Source: Halopseudomonas salegens (GTDB lineage: Bacteria > Pseudomonadota > Gammaproteobacteria > Pseudomonadales > Pseudomonadaceae). Taken from it: a DNA stretch of 64,000 bases. A program made the position numbers and the translations under genes. Below are positions 42,795 to 52,827 of this stretch, in pieces; the first letter of the stretch is position 1; each line of letters opens with the position of its first letter. The DNA lies in contig NZ_LT629787.1 of the NCBI RefSeq assembly GCF_900105655.1, forward strand, positions 2,914,001-2,978,000. Reading direction: 5' to 3'. The notes under the pieces were generated by a model. The model made no database searches. It was not told where the DNA came from and saw only the letters and a list, made by a program, of their open reading frames with translations.

Positions 42795-43390
42795 TGTACG
42801 GTCTGACCCACCCTGTCAGTTGCACCCTGGAAATCCGCAAAAGTCGCTTTATCGGCTGCGTGGAACCGGTCAGCGATCGTGCCGCAGCGCAGCAACGGGT
42901 TGCCGAATTACGTGCGCAACACCCGGATGCGGCGCATGTGTGCTGGGCCCTGTTGGCTGGTGGGCATAGTGCAGCCGTGGATGATGGCGAGCCCTCGGGG
43001 ACTGCCGGGCGGCCAATGCTGGAAGTGTTGCGTCATCAGCAGCTGGATGGCGTACTGGCCACCGTGGTGCGCTATTTCGGTGGCACCAAACTCGGCGCGG
43101 GCGGCCTGGTGCGTGCCTATACCGAGGCCATTGCCCAGGCCCTGCAACAGGCTGATCTGATCCCGGTACAGCGCATGCGCACCTTGCACTGCCAACTGCC
43201 CTTTGCCCAGGAAAGCACCGCGCGGCGCTTGCTCGATCAGCTCGGCGGTGAATTGCTCACGGTCAGTCACAGCGATGGCGTACAGCTGGATGTGCGCCTT
43301 GAGGAAAAGGCGGCCGAGGACTTTCTGCAGCAATTGCAGACGACCTGTCGTGGTGATGTTAGCTGGCAGGATGCGGTGGATGAGGATTGA
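42794..43390 (+). CDS. YigZ/IMPACT family protein
   Basis: A 198-residue protein with the UPF0029/IMPACT N-terminal domain (KSRFIGCVEPV, DDGEPSGTAGRPMLEVL, RYFGGTKLGAGGLVRAY) and a C-terminal DUF1949 ferredoxin-like domain (about 135–198). Eukaryotic IMPACT proteins act on translation control by GCN2; the bacterial role is not settled, although ribosome or nucleic-acid binding has been suggested. Its ATG shares its A with the TGA of the hydrolase gene. The gene ends 22 bases before a long multi-hairpin element. Confidence 0.92.
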   Translation: MYGLTHPVSCTLEIRKSRFIGCVEPVSDRAAAQQRVAELRAQHPDAAHVCWALLAGGHSAAVDDGEPSGTAGRPMLEVLRHQQLDGVLATVVRYFGGTKLGAGGLVRAYTEAIAQALQQADLIPVQRMRTLHCQLPFAQESTARRLLDQLGGELLTVSHSDGVQLDVRLEEKAAEDFLQQLQTTCRGDVSWQDAVDED

Positions 43391-43412
43391 GTCTGATCTA
43401 GCGCACAGTGCT

Positions 43413-43510
43413 CTGACCAAGCCCCTGTGACAGACCGTCGATGCACAAGGACGTGCATCGATGAGCCCCAGGGATGGCTCGTAGCGTGTCTGTCACAGGG
43501 GCTTGGTCAG
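43413..43510. repeat. Multi-hairpin palindromic element, copy B
   Basis: A perfect 23-base outer inverted repeat pairs 43413–43435 with 43488–43510. Inside are a 9-base hairpin (43438–43446 with 43453–43461, loop AAGGAC) and a 5-base hairpin (GAGCC 43463–43467 with GGCTC 43476–43480, loop containing CAGGGA), then TAGCGTGTC leading into the right arm. The loops and the AGCGTGTC border match copy A at 6806–6914; the stem sequences do not. Placed between the convergent yigZ and recD genes, it could terminate transcription from both sides. Confidence 0.8.
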
Positions 43511-43575
43511 GGCGCAACACCAATATCTGCGAGCTTGATTACTGCGCAGCAGCAATCAGGCAAACACCCAAAACC

Positions 43576-45618
43576 TTAATTCAACAACAACCCACTGATC
43601 CGCCGCACAGGTGTACGCACTGCCTCTTCAAACACCCCGGCGCGGCTTTCCAGCAGGGTGAAGTGCTTGCTGGCGCGGGTGATCGCGGTATAGACCAGTT
43701 CCTTGGTCAGTACCGGATTGCGCGCCGGTGGCAGCACCAGCACCGCATGGCTGAACTCCGAGCCCTGGGACTTGTGCACTGTCATGGCAAACACACTGTC
43801 CACCTCCGGCAGGCGGCTAGGCAACACAAAACGAATGCCGCCGCTGCCGTCGTTGCGCGGAAAAGCCACGCGCAGGGCCGTGCGTTCGGGGTCGCCCGGT
43901 TTCAGCGCCGGCTCGGCGATGCGCAGGGCGATACCGATATCACCGTTCATCAGCCCCAGCGCATAGTCATTGCGGGTGACCAGTACCGGCCGGCCCTCGT
44001 ACCAGCCCTGCGCCGCCGGCAACAGGCCACGCGCATGCAAAAGACCGGTGATGCGCTGGTTGATCGCGTCCACCCCCCAGTCCCCCTTGCGCACTGCACA
44101 CAGCAGCTGACACTGATCAAACACATTCAGCACCGCACGCGCCCAGGCCTGCCAGGCGTCACTCTCGGCCGGTGTGTCCGCCGACGGTCGTTGCGACTTG
44201 AGCAACTGCAGATAGGCCTGATAGCCCGGCAATGCATCCGTGCCCAGCACGCAGGCGGCAAAGGCCGGATCAGCAGGCTGGTTCAGGCTGCGCTGATGAA
44301 TATCGGCAAACTGCCCGCTGTGCAGCAGTTGCCGGGCACCAGGCGCATCGCAGCGGTTGACCGCACGCGCCAGCTCACCGATACCGCTGTCACTGCCAAA
44401 GCGATGAGAGAAGCGCAGCATGGCCGTTTGTTGCTCGATCAGATGCTGCTCGGCATCGCCGGTTGCCAGGCCGGCCGCGGCCAGTGACTGGCCACTGACC
44501 GCTTCCAGCCAGTCGCGGGTTTGCTCACTGTAATAGCCCTGCTCGGCCTGCCGGCACAGATCACCCAGCACGGCGCCAGCCTCCACCGACGCCAGCTGGT
44601 CCTTGTCACCCAGCAGGATCAAACGGCTATGGGCCGGCAATGCGGCCAGTACGCAGGCCATCATTTCCAGATCGATCATCGAGGCTTCGTCGATCACCAG
44701 CACATCCAGCGCCAGCGGGTTATCGCGGTGGTGACGGAAATGACGGCTGTGCGGCTGGCTGCCGAGCAGCCGATGCAGGGTGCTGACTGCAGTGGGGATG
44801 GCATCGCGCAACTCATCCTTCAGTTGCAACTGGCCGACCTGACGGCCAATGGATTCGGTTAGCCGTGCGGCGGCCTTGCCGGTCGGCGCCGCCAGGCGGA
44901 TGCGCAGTGGCTGGCCGGCTGCTACCGCCGGTGCCTGCAACAGCGCCAGCAGGCGCACCACAGTGGTGGTCTTGCCGGTTCCCGGCCCGCCGGTGATGAT
45001 GCTGAAGCGCCCGCGTGCCGCCAGCGCACAGGCCAGCCGCTGCCAGTCCGGCGCGTGCTTGCTGTCGGTAAACAGCTGCTGCAGTTGCTCGGCAAAGTCA
45101 TCGCTGACCGGCAGCGGTGCCTGCAAGCGTTCACTCAGGGCACTCACCACATCACGTTCATAGTGCCAGTAACGGCGCAAGTACAGCCGCTGGCCGACCA
45201 GTACCAGTGGCCGCACGCCCTCGGCCGGTTGTTCGCTATCGACCACCAGGCTACGGGCCAGCGCTACCTGCCAGTCGGTTAGCGCCACGCTTTGTAGTAA
45301 TTCGGAGGGCAGCGGCGCATCGACACTTTCCGCGCCCTCCGGCGGCAGCGACAGGGCAAAATCAGGAGTCTGCAGGGTGGCGGCCAGATCCAGACAGACA
45401 TGCCCGTGACCCAGTTGGTGACTGACCAGCGCCGCCGCCAGCAGCACCAGCGGTGGGCAGTCGGGCGCCTGCTCGCGCAGAAAACCGGCCAGTGCCCGGT
45501 CCAGTGGACGCAACCAGCCGGCGGCCTGCCAGCTGTCAAGCAGCGCCAGCAGCGCGGCGCTGTCCTCCAATTCGGGCCTGACGGGTGTTTCATTCAACAG
45601 ATCAAATTGCTCAGGCAT
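43576..45618 (-). CDS. recD: Exodeoxyribonuclease V alpha subunit
   Basis: A 680-residue superfamily 1 5'-3' helicase, the fast motor of RecBCD. Walker A is ITGGPGTGKTTT, Walker B includes VLVIDEASMID, a Q/R motif lies in LLGDKDQLASVEAG, and helicase motif VI-like TVHKSQGSEF with YTAITRA is near the C-terminus. The ATG at 45618 overlaps the end of recB by 8 bases. Cotranscribed with recB and recC. The 3' end is 66 bases from the palindromic element. Confidence 0.95.
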   Translation of the reverse strand: MPEQFDLLNETPVRPELEDSAALLALLDSWQAAGWLRPLDRALAGFLREQAPDCPPLVLLAAALVSHQLGHGHVCLDLAATLQTPDFALSLPPEGAESVDAPLPSELLQSVALTDWQVALARSLVVDSEQPAEGVRPLVLVGQRLYLRRYWHYERDVVSALSERLQAPLPVSDDFAEQLQQLFTDSKHAPDWQRLACALAARGRFSIITGGPGTGKTTTVVRLLALLQAPAVAAGQPLRIRLAAPTGKAAARLTESIGRQVGQLQLKDELRDAIPTAVSTLHRLLGSQPHSRHFRHHRDNPLALDVLVIDEASMIDLEMMACVLAALPAHSRLILLGDKDQLASVEAGAVLGDLCRQAEQGYYSEQTRDWLEAVSGQSLAAAGLATGDAEQHLIEQQTAMLRFSHRFGSDSGIGELARAVNRCDAPGARQLLHSGQFADIHQRSLNQPADPAFAACVLGTDALPGYQAYLQLLKSQRPSADTPAESDAWQAWARAVLNVFDQCQLLCAVRKGDWGVDAINQRITGLLHARGLLPAAQGWYEGRPVLVTRNDYALGLMNGDIGIALRIAEPALKPGDPERTALRVAFPRNDGSGGIRFVLPSRLPEVDSVFAMTVHKSQGSEFSHAVLVLPPARNPVLTKELVYTAITRASKHFTLLESRAGVFEEAVRTPVRRISGLLLN

Positions 45619-48600
45619 GATTGATCTCCTGCGGCTGACTGGCAAACAGTTGATCCAGCGTTTCGATCAATGCACGGGACGGGCGCGCCTGCCAGAGACC
45701 GCCGCTGGGTGCATCCACACCACGCAGGAACCAGTACACCGCCCCGCCGACATGCTGATCGTAATCGTAGCCCGGCAGCCGCGCCTTCAGCTGGCGGTGC
45801 AGCGCCAGCACATAGAACACGTACTGCAGATCGTAGCGGTGCGCCTGCACGCTCTGGTACATGGCTGCCTGGCTGTAGCTGCCAGCATCCGGCCCCAGCC
45901 AGTTGGACTTGTAGTCGACCACCCAGTAGCGGCCCTGGTGTTCGAACACCAGATCGATATAGCCTTTGAACAGGCCATTGAGCATGTCCGCGCCCAGTTG
46001 CGGATAATCCCCGCCATCCAGCGTTTCCGCACGTACCAGGGCATCAATTCTGGCCGCCTTGACGCCCTGGGCGGCAAACAGAAACTGCAACTCGCTCTGG
46101 TATTGCCCCGGCTGCAACTGCGTCAGACTGAAGGGCTCGCCGTCCAGTGACCAGGATTGCACCAGCAGGCGACCGAGCCAGTCCTGCAGGCAGTCGGTCC
46201 ATTCCTCCCAGTTGCGTCGCTGACAACGCGGGGCCAGCCATTGCAGGCGGCGCTCCGGTTCAGCCGAGCAGGCAAAGCCGTCTTCCGCCATCTTTTCCAG
46301 CAGGCTGTGCAGAAAGACCCCCGGCTGCGGACCGCGCGGGAAGTTATGCGGACTGTGCGCCCGGCCAAGGCCCGGCGGCAGAAAAATCGCCGGCACATCG
46401 TGATCCAGCGAGTAGCTGTCCTGGCCGTTGAGCAGGGCACTGTAAGAGCCGATCCACCAGTGTTCGAAGGGCTGATGGCCGGGTTGACGTTCACTGATGC
46501 TGGTCGGCGCCGGGGCTTCTGCCTGATAGGCCAGTTCGCTGGCCTCGGGGGCCGGCAGTACAGTGATCTCCGGTGGCTGTTGCAAGGCCTGCAACCACTG
46601 GCCGAGTTGCTCTGTTGACGGCAGTCGCTCGCCACCCGCCAGCAACCAGGCCAGCGCGCTCTGATGCAGTACCGATGCCTTGCCGTTACCACGTTTCAGG
46701 TCGGCCACACCCAGCCAGCAGGCATGCCGAGCCCGGGTCAGGGCTACGTAGAGCAGACGTATATCTTCACCCAGACGTTCGGCATCGGCCTGCGCCACCG
46801 CCTGTTCGTCCGGTTTCAGCTGCAGACGCCGCGCTTCACCATCATGCAGCCGCAGCGGGTGCTTGCCATCCTCGGGACGGCTATGGGCGATAAAAGGCAG
46901 GAACACCAAGGGGTATTCCAGCCCCTTGGATTTGTGGATGGTCACCACCTTGACCAGCTCGGCATCGCTCTCCAGCCGCAACACCTGGTCCTCGGCGCCA
47001 TTGCCGGCGGCATCCTCCAGCAATTCAGCCAGATGACGGATCAACGCCTGTTCGCCGTCCAGCTCACGACTGGCGGCCTGCAGCAGTTCGGCCAGATGCA
47101 GCAGGTTGGTCAGCCTGCGCTCGCCGTCGGCTTGTTGCAGCAGTCGCGCCGGCAACTGGAACTGGTGCAGCAACTGCTGCAACATCGGCAGCACGCCCTG
47201 GCGCAACCCTACCCGGCGCAGGCCGTGAAACTGCTCGACCTTGTTCTCCCAGTAACGCTCATCCTGATTCAGCTGTTCCAGCTCGGCCCAGCGCAGGCCC
47301 AGCCCCGGACTGGCCAGCGCCGCGCGCAGCAGGCTGTCGTTGCCGGGATCGGCGCAGGCGCGCAGCCAGCGCAACACATCAGCCGCTTCCGCACTGGCAA
47401 ACACCGAATCCTTGTCTGACAGGTAGACGCTGCGCACCCCGCGCGCGGCCAGCGCCTGACGAATGCACTGCGCTTCCTTGCCGGTGCGCACCAGGACAGC
47501 CATGTCCGCCGGCTTGACGGCCCTGAGGCCCTGCTGCGGATGGGCAAAACCGGCGTCACCGGCCTGCCCGGCGTTCAGCAGCTCGACCATGGCCGTGGCA
47601 CAGCGCTCAGCCATCTGCTGACGATAGGCATCACCGGTCAGTGGCTTTTCGCTGTCCAGCTGCCACACCGTGAGCGCCGGAGCATCCACGCCCTGATACT
47701 GCCAGATGTCCTTGCGCCCTTGCGCCAGCACCGGCTGGAAGGGCAAGGGGTGGTCCTCGCCCTGACGGAAATGGAAAGCGCCCTTGGGGTTGTTCGCCTC
47801 GGCCAGACTGAACACCCGGTTGACCGCAGCCACCATGGACTGGCTGGAGCGGTAGTTGGTCTCCAGGTTTTCATGCCGCCCGGTGGTATCGCGCCGGGCC
47901 TGGAGATAGGTGTGAATGTCTGCGCCACGGAAACTGTAGATCGCCTGCTTGGGGTCGCCAATCAGCAACAGGGCGCTGTCCTGATCATTGGCGGCGACCT
48001 GATAGACCGCATTGAAGATACGGTACTGCAGGGGATCGGTATCCTGGAATTCATCAATCATCGCCACCGGAAACTGCTGACGGATCACCTCGGCCAGGCG
48101 AGCGCCATTGTGGCCCTGCAGGGCCACATCCAGACGCTTGAGCATGTCGTCAAAGCCCATCTGCGCGCGGCGGCGCTGCTCCTGCTCGAAGCGCGCAGCG
48201 ATCCAGTTGGCGGCCTGGGTCAGGCCAGTCTGTTCCGGGGAAGGCAGCTCCGCCAGTGCCTGCTTGAGTGCGATTATTGCTGTCATCGCCGGATGGGTGG
48301 GTGGTGGACTGCCCCCCTTCCAGGCTTCAGCCAGCCCCTCCTCGCTGAGGCGATGCCAGGCCGAATCAGTCAGATCGAGTTTTTCCTGTTCCGGGGTATT
48401 GGCCCACTCGCGCAGACTGACAAACCAGGGCGCAAAATAGCGGCGTTGCAGCTTTTTACCATTAACCAGTTTTTGCTCGACCGCCTGCTCCAGCAACTGT
48501 TCCAGCTCATCGGCCCAAACGGTCCAGGGCGCTTTCAGCGCAGCCAGGGTGTCAGCGCGTTGCTCCAGGGTATCGGCAATCAGCGCCTGCAAATCGCTGC

Positions 48601-49231
48601 CGGCGTCGGGCAAGGACTCCGCCAGCAAAGGCGTAACCTTGGTCAGCAAACCCTCGGGCGTACCCCAGTGTTCGGCTACCCAGGCCAGCGCTGCGCCCTG
48701 CAGCGGGTAGCAATGCTGACGCCAGTAATCCCGCGTCACCTCGGCACGCAGCTCGCGCTGGTCAGTTTCCAGCGTCTGCTCGAACAGGCTGCCACTGTCG
48801 AAAGCATGTTCACGCAGCATGCGCTGGCACCAACTGTGGATGGTCGATACTGCAGCCTGATCCATCCACTGAGCGGCAATCTCCAGCCTGCGCGCACTGG
48901 CTGGCCAGTGCTCTGTCGGAGTCTGCTGGCAGAGCGCAGTAATGATCGGGTCCGGGTCGGGCAATTCTTCGCGGAAGGCGCTGGCCGCATCCACCAGCCG
49001 GGCACGAATGCGATCGCGCAGCTCCTGGGTGGCGGCCTCGGTAAAGGTCACGACCAGAATCTCCGGCGGCAGCAGGGCGTGGGGGAAATCCGCCTCGCCG
49101 CCTTGGCCGAGCACCAGCCGCAAATACAGCGCGGAGATGGTAAAGGTTTTGCCGGTACCAGCACTGGCTTCGATCAGCCGGCTGCCACGCAACGGGCAGC
49201 GCAGCGCCAGCGGCAGACTGGAATGCGTCAT
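45611..49231 (-). CDS. recB: Exodeoxyribonuclease V beta subunit
   Basis: A 1206-residue UvrD-type 3'-5' helicase-nuclease for double-strand break repair. Walker A is EASAGTGKTF (21–30), DEXX-type VAMIDEFQDTDPLQYRIF, motif IV–VI sequences such as TIHKSKGLEYPLV, and the C-terminal RecB nuclease with GYIDLVFEHQ...VVDYKSN (the metal-binding Asp and Lys). It also contains the LPxGxxxGxxxHxxLE-like linker (RGPQPGVFLHSLLEKM). Overlaps recC by 4 bases (ATGA) and recD by 8. Length fits (E. coli 1180). Confidence 0.97.
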   Translation of the reverse strand: MTHSSLPLALRCPLRGSRLIEASAGTGKTFTISALYLRLVLGQGGEADFPHALLPPEILVVTFTEAATQELRDRIRARLVDAASAFREELPDPDPIITALCQQTPTEHWPASARRLEIAAQWMDQAAVSTIHSWCQRMLREHAFDSGSLFEQTLETDQRELRAEVTRDYWRQHCYPLQGAALAWVAEHWGTPEGLLTKVTPLLAESLPDAGSDLQALIADTLEQRADTLAALKAPWTVWADELEQLLEQAVEQKLVNGKKLQRRYFAPWFVSLREWANTPEQEKLDLTDSAWHRLSEEGLAEAWKGGSPPPTHPAMTAIIALKQALAELPSPEQTGLTQAANWIAARFEQEQRRRAQMGFDDMLKRLDVALQGHNGARLAEVIRQQFPVAMIDEFQDTDPLQYRIFNAVYQVAANDQDSALLLIGDPKQAIYSFRGADIHTYLQARRDTTGRHENLETNYRSSQSMVAAVNRVFSLAEANNPKGAFHFRQGEDHPLPFQPVLAQGRKDIWQYQGVDAPALTVWQLDSEKPLTGDAYRQQMAERCATAMVELLNAGQAGDAGFAHPQQGLRAVKPADMAVLVRTGKEAQCIRQALAARGVRSVYLSDKDSVFASAEAADVLRWLRACADPGNDSLLRAALASPGLGLRWAELEQLNQDERYWENKVEQFHGLRRVGLRQGVLPMLQQLLHQFQLPARLLQQADGERRLTNLLHLAELLQAASRELDGEQALIRHLAELLEDAAGNGAEDQVLRLESDAELVKVVTIHKSKGLEYPLVFLPFIAHSRPEDGKHPLRLHDGEARRLQLKPDEQAVAQADAERLGEDIRLLYVALTRARHACWLGVADLKRGNGKASVLHQSALAWLLAGGERLPSTEQLGQWLQALQQPPEITVLPAPEASELAYQAEAPAPTSISERQPGHQPFEHWWIGSYSALLNGQDSYSLDHDVPAIFLPPGLGRAHSPHNFPRGPQPGVFLHSLLEKMAEDGFACSAEPERRLQWLAPRCQRRNWEEWTDCLQDWLGRLLVQSWSLDGEPFSLTQLQPGQYQSELQFLFAAQGVKAARIDALVRAETLDGGDYPQLGADMLNGLFKGYIDLVFEHQGRYWVVDYKSNWLGPDAGSYSQAAMYQSVQAHRYDLQYVFYVLALHRQLKARLPGYDYDQHVGGAVYWFLRGVDAPSGGLWQARPSRALIETLDQLFASQPQEINHA

Positions 49232-52200
49232 GCATCATCCTCCACGGGGGTAAGCACCAGCAATTCACGGGTCTGCAAATCCAGCAAGGGGCGGTACAGC
49301 TGCTCGGCCCAATCGCTGAATCCTGCCGCCTGCAGGCTGGCAAAATCAGGGAAGCTGCGCTGCAGGGCAACACTCTTGTCCACCTCGCCCAACTGACGCT
49401 CACTGCCCTCATAGTATTTGCCGGCCTTGTCCAGATCGTCATCCTTGAGCCAGAGCATGGCGGTTTCCAGCGCCAGCGGCAGCGGCTGACAGAGTCCCTG
49501 CTGAAAGCCGGCCAGCCATCGCTGCAGGATGTCCTGCGCCGTCTCTGGCTGCAGCGGATATAGCGTCAGGCTGGCATCCTCAGCGATCAGACAGACTTGC
49601 GCTGCCGCACCGCTGGCACTGGCCAGCAAGTGCTGACACACAGCCCCCAGTGCGCGCCGCCAACGCAGGCTTTGCTGCTTGCCCTTGCCGCTCAGCAGAC
49701 GGCCGGTTTCCAGCTGCAACAGCATCTGGCCACCCAGGCTGCTGGCGCTGCGCCAACCGCCCAACCAGTCCTGCAGTTCAATGCCCGGCGCCGCTGCACT
49801 GACGGCCAAGGGCTGCTCCAGCGGCGTATCCCACAGTTCCAGCAATTGCTGGTAGCGCACCAGCTGGCCCCGCAGCGGGGCAATCAGCGCTTCCCGTTCG
49901 CGCTCGCCAAAGCCGGCCAGCGGCAGGCTGCCGCGCTGGTTCAGGCGCAATGATTCCTGCTCCAGCACCTGCGTCCAGTCTGCCTCGACGCCACTGGCCA
50001 GGGTGCGCTGCAACAGCCACTGGCTCAGCTCAAAGCGTTGCAGGCCATCGAGGGCAAAGGGTTCATCATCCTCGGCCTGCAGCTCGGCAGTGCGGAACCA
50101 GACCTTCAGACGCTGGCCAAAGAAATGCTCGACCGGGCTGCGCAAGAAACGCTGCAGCGCCGTGACATCAATGGGCTCGCTCAGGTCAGGTGGGGGCAGT
50201 GGGTTATCAGCCACGGTGTTCAACGGCGCCTCATGCAGTACTCGCCAATCGCTGGCATAACTGAACAGGCGCGGGTTGCTGCCATCGAAATAGTGCCGAC
50301 TGAAAGGCTGCAAGGGATGCTCGGTGGTCAGTGCTGCCAGCAGGTCCTGCTCCGGGTCGGCGCAGCGCCAGCCGGCAGCCAGATGGTCACGCAACTGACC
50401 GATCAATACCGAGGGCGGGCGTTCGCCATTGTCGCGGATGCTGCGCCCGACCCAGCTGATATACAGACTATCGCGGGCCGACAGCAGCGCCTCGAGCAGC
50501 AGGTAGCGGTCGTCCTCGCGTCGCGAACGGTCACCGGGACGGTAGTCATGGGCCATCAGGTCAAAATCCAGCGGCGGCTGGGCTCGCGGGTAGTCGCCAT
50601 CGTTCATGCCCAACAGACAGACCATGCGGAAGGGAATCGCACGCATGGGCATCAGGGTGCAGACATTGACCGCACCAGCGAGAAAACGCTGGCTCAGTTG
50701 CTGCTGGCCTATGCCCTCCAACCAGGCCTCGGCCACCACATTCAGCGGCAACTCTTCATCCAGCCCGACCTCGCTGGTCAGCTCCAGCCACTGATCCAGA
50801 CTCTGGTGCAACTGGCCAACCAGTAACTGATCCGTTTCGCTGGCGGCAGTAAAGAAATCGGCTAGCAACAGGCGCAGACGCTCCCCCCAGACCGCCGGTG
50901 CCGCTGCGCTGGCCAAAGCCTGCTCATGCCGGTCCAGCGTCTGCAACAGCTGGTCCAGCGGGCCAATCAGGGCCGCATCCAGACCACCGACCTCGTCATA
51001 GGGTTCAATCTCGCCCCAGGCACCCTGCTGGCCACTGGCATAGCCGAGCAGCATGCGTCGCCAGCCAAAGCGCCAGCTGTTGTGTTCCAACCCGGCGGGC
51101 AAGCCGCGCGCCATGCGCCGCTGCTGATCCAGCCCCCAGCGAATGCCGGCGCCCTCAATCCAGCGCTGCAGGGTCGGCAAGTCCGCTTCGGTCAGATCAA
51201 AACGGTTACGCAGTGCCGGTACATCGAGCAAATCCAGCACCTCGCTGACCGGCAAGCGGCTGTGGGGCAGCTGCAGCAGATGCTCCAGCGCAATCAGCAG
51301 GGGTTCACGACCGCGCTGGTTCTGATCCGCCAGGGTAAAGGGGATGTAGCGCGGGTCATCCGCCGCATACTGGCCGAACACGGCCTGGATATGCGCTGCA
51401 TAGGTATCCACATCCGGCACCATGACAATCACATCCCGCGGGCGCAGGATTGGATGACGACCAAAGGCATCCAGTAGCTGGTCATGCAGGATTTCCACCT
51501 CACGCTGCGCGCTGTGGGCAATATGCATGCGGATCGAGGTATCTGCGCTCAGTTGCGGCGGCGCACCGTGATGGGGTGATTCGCTGGCCAGTGGCGGCCA
51601 GACACTGCGCGTTTCTGCCAGGGGGCGCAGTTCAAGAATATCCTGCTGTAGCTGTTGCAGCAGGGTGTCACCCGGTGGCGGTTCAAACAGGTCAACCCGG
51701 CCACCGTTAATGGCGGCAAAGCGCTGCTCGTAGCTGGCGCGCTCGTCATGGACATCGAGCAGGTTGATATAGTCACGGCCTTGCTTGCCCCAGGCCGCCA
51801 GCAAGGGGTGGGCATGCTGGTGCAGGGTGCTTTCATCCAGCTGCACGGGTGTGTCGGGCTTGGCCGCCTGCCGACGGTATTGATGGCGCAAGAGTTCTCG
51901 GTCAGCAACGATATCGCCCCAGTAGAACTGGCAGGGGTTGAGCACGGCCAGCAGCACCTGACTGAAACGCCCGAGCGCCGCCAGGGCCTCCAGGGTCTGG
52001 GCTGGTAGCGACGAAATGCCGAATACAATCACCCGCCGCGGCAAGCCTGCAGGGCGTTCATCGGTGTTGAGCAGAGCGTCTAGTGCACGCGGATGAACCC
52101 CCGCGCGACTATTACTGACATGCTCGCTACCCACATCGGCCAACACCGCACGCCACAAAGCCGGCTGCCACAGCTCATGTTCGTTCAGTGCCCGACCGCC

Positions 52201-52728
52201 ATTACGCGACAGGCTGATGTAGTCTTGCCCGGCTGCCCAATCATTCAACCAGTCAGCGCGATACACCTGATACTGATCGAACAGGTCGGCCAGGCGTTCG
52301 GCCAGTTGGTAGCGTTTGCGACAGTCATCATCGTCGGCAAGAAATCGCTGCAAGGGCGCAAAGGCAGGATCATCGAGCAAGGCGGGAAGCAAACGCAGCA
52401 AACGCCAGGTCAGCGGTTGCTTGTCCAGTGGCGAGCTGCCCGGCACGCTCTCGGCACCCAGCACGCCACGATACAATTGCCAGAGAAACTGTGCCGGCAG
52501 CTGCACATCCTGCGCGGCAGCAATGCCACAACCGCCCTGCTCCGGGTCGGCCGCCAGCGCCATTTCAAGCCACTGGCCAATACCGTTGCTCTGCACCAGC
52601 ACCACTTCATTTTCCAATGGTGCCAGGGGATTTTCCCGCATCCAGTCGACCACCAGCTGTCGCAGGCTTTCCAGGCGATTGCCATGCAGAATCATGAATC
52701 CGGGGCTGAGACTGGCGGCGTCCTGCAT
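49228..52728 (-). CDS. recC: Exodeoxyribonuclease V gamma subunit
   Basis: A 1166-residue protein with inactivated helicase and nuclease folds that splits the duplex and recognises Chi in RecBCD. The start MQDAASLSPGFMILHGNRLE corresponds to the usual family N-terminus, and the ATG at 52728 has a GGGAGA site; the open frame runs to 52782 but without similarity. Conserved parts include PLAPLENEVVLVQSNGIGQWL and VCLLGMNDGDYPRAQ. First gene of the recC-recB-recD operon. The order differs from E. coli, where ptrA sits inside, and is usual for Pseudomonas. Confidence 0.95.
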   Translation of the reverse strand: MQDAASLSPGFMILHGNRLESLRQLVVDWMRENPLAPLENEVVLVQSNGIGQWLEMALAADPEQGGCGIAAAQDVQLPAQFLWQLYRGVLGAESVPGSSPLDKQPLTWRLLRLLPALLDDPAFAPLQRFLADDDDCRKRYQLAERLADLFDQYQVYRADWLNDWAAGQDYISLSRNGGRALNEHELWQPALWRAVLADVGSEHVSNSRAGVHPRALDALLNTDERPAGLPRRVIVFGISSLPAQTLEALAALGRFSQVLLAVLNPCQFYWGDIVADRELLRHQYRRQAAKPDTPVQLDESTLHQHAHPLLAAWGKQGRDYINLLDVHDERASYEQRFAAINGGRVDLFEPPPGDTLLQQLQQDILELRPLAETRSVWPPLASESPHHGAPPQLSADTSIRMHIAHSAQREVEILHDQLLDAFGRHPILRPRDVIVMVPDVDTYAAHIQAVFGQYAADDPRYIPFTLADQNQRGREPLLIALEHLLQLPHSRLPVSEVLDLLDVPALRNRFDLTEADLPTLQRWIEGAGIRWGLDQQRRMARGLPAGLEHNSWRFGWRRMLLGYASGQQGAWGEIEPYDEVGGLDAALIGPLDQLLQTLDRHEQALASAAAPAVWGERLRLLLADFFTAASETDQLLVGQLHQSLDQWLELTSEVGLDEELPLNVVAEAWLEGIGQQQLSQRFLAGAVNVCTLMPMRAIPFRMVCLLGMNDGDYPRAQPPLDFDLMAHDYRPGDRSRREDDRYLLLEALLSARDSLYISWVGRSIRDNGERPPSVLIGQLRDHLAAGWRCADPEQDLLAALTTEHPLQPFSRHYFDGSNPRLFSYASDWRVLHEAPLNTVADNPLPPPDLSEPIDVTALQRFLRSPVEHFFGQRLKVWFRTAELQAEDDEPFALDGLQRFELSQWLLQRTLASGVEADWTQVLEQESLRLNQRGSLPLAGFGEREREALIAPLRGQLVRYQQLLELWDTPLEQPLAVSAAAPGIELQDWLGGWRSASSLGGQMLLQLETGRLLSGKGKQQSLRWRRALGAVCQHLLASASGAAAQVCLIAEDASLTLYPLQPETAQDILQRWLAGFQQGLCQPLPLALETAMLWLKDDDLDKAGKYYEGSERQLGEVDKSVALQRSFPDFASLQAAGFSDWAEQLYRPLLDLQTRELLVLTPVEDDA

Positions 52729-52827
52729 GACTTCTCCCATGTTGAGCGAGACTGCATGCTCGCGATGCAGATCATTCAACATAGTATCAGGGAGCTGTGC
52801 GACAGGTCAGGTCGCAGATATAGAATA

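Noticed and set aside
47540..49396. A 618-codon open frame on the plus strand opposite recB
   Set aside because: It is antisense to a well-supported RecB with all motifs. Long antisense frames are expected in GC-rich DNA with strong codon bias, and its product shows no family signature.
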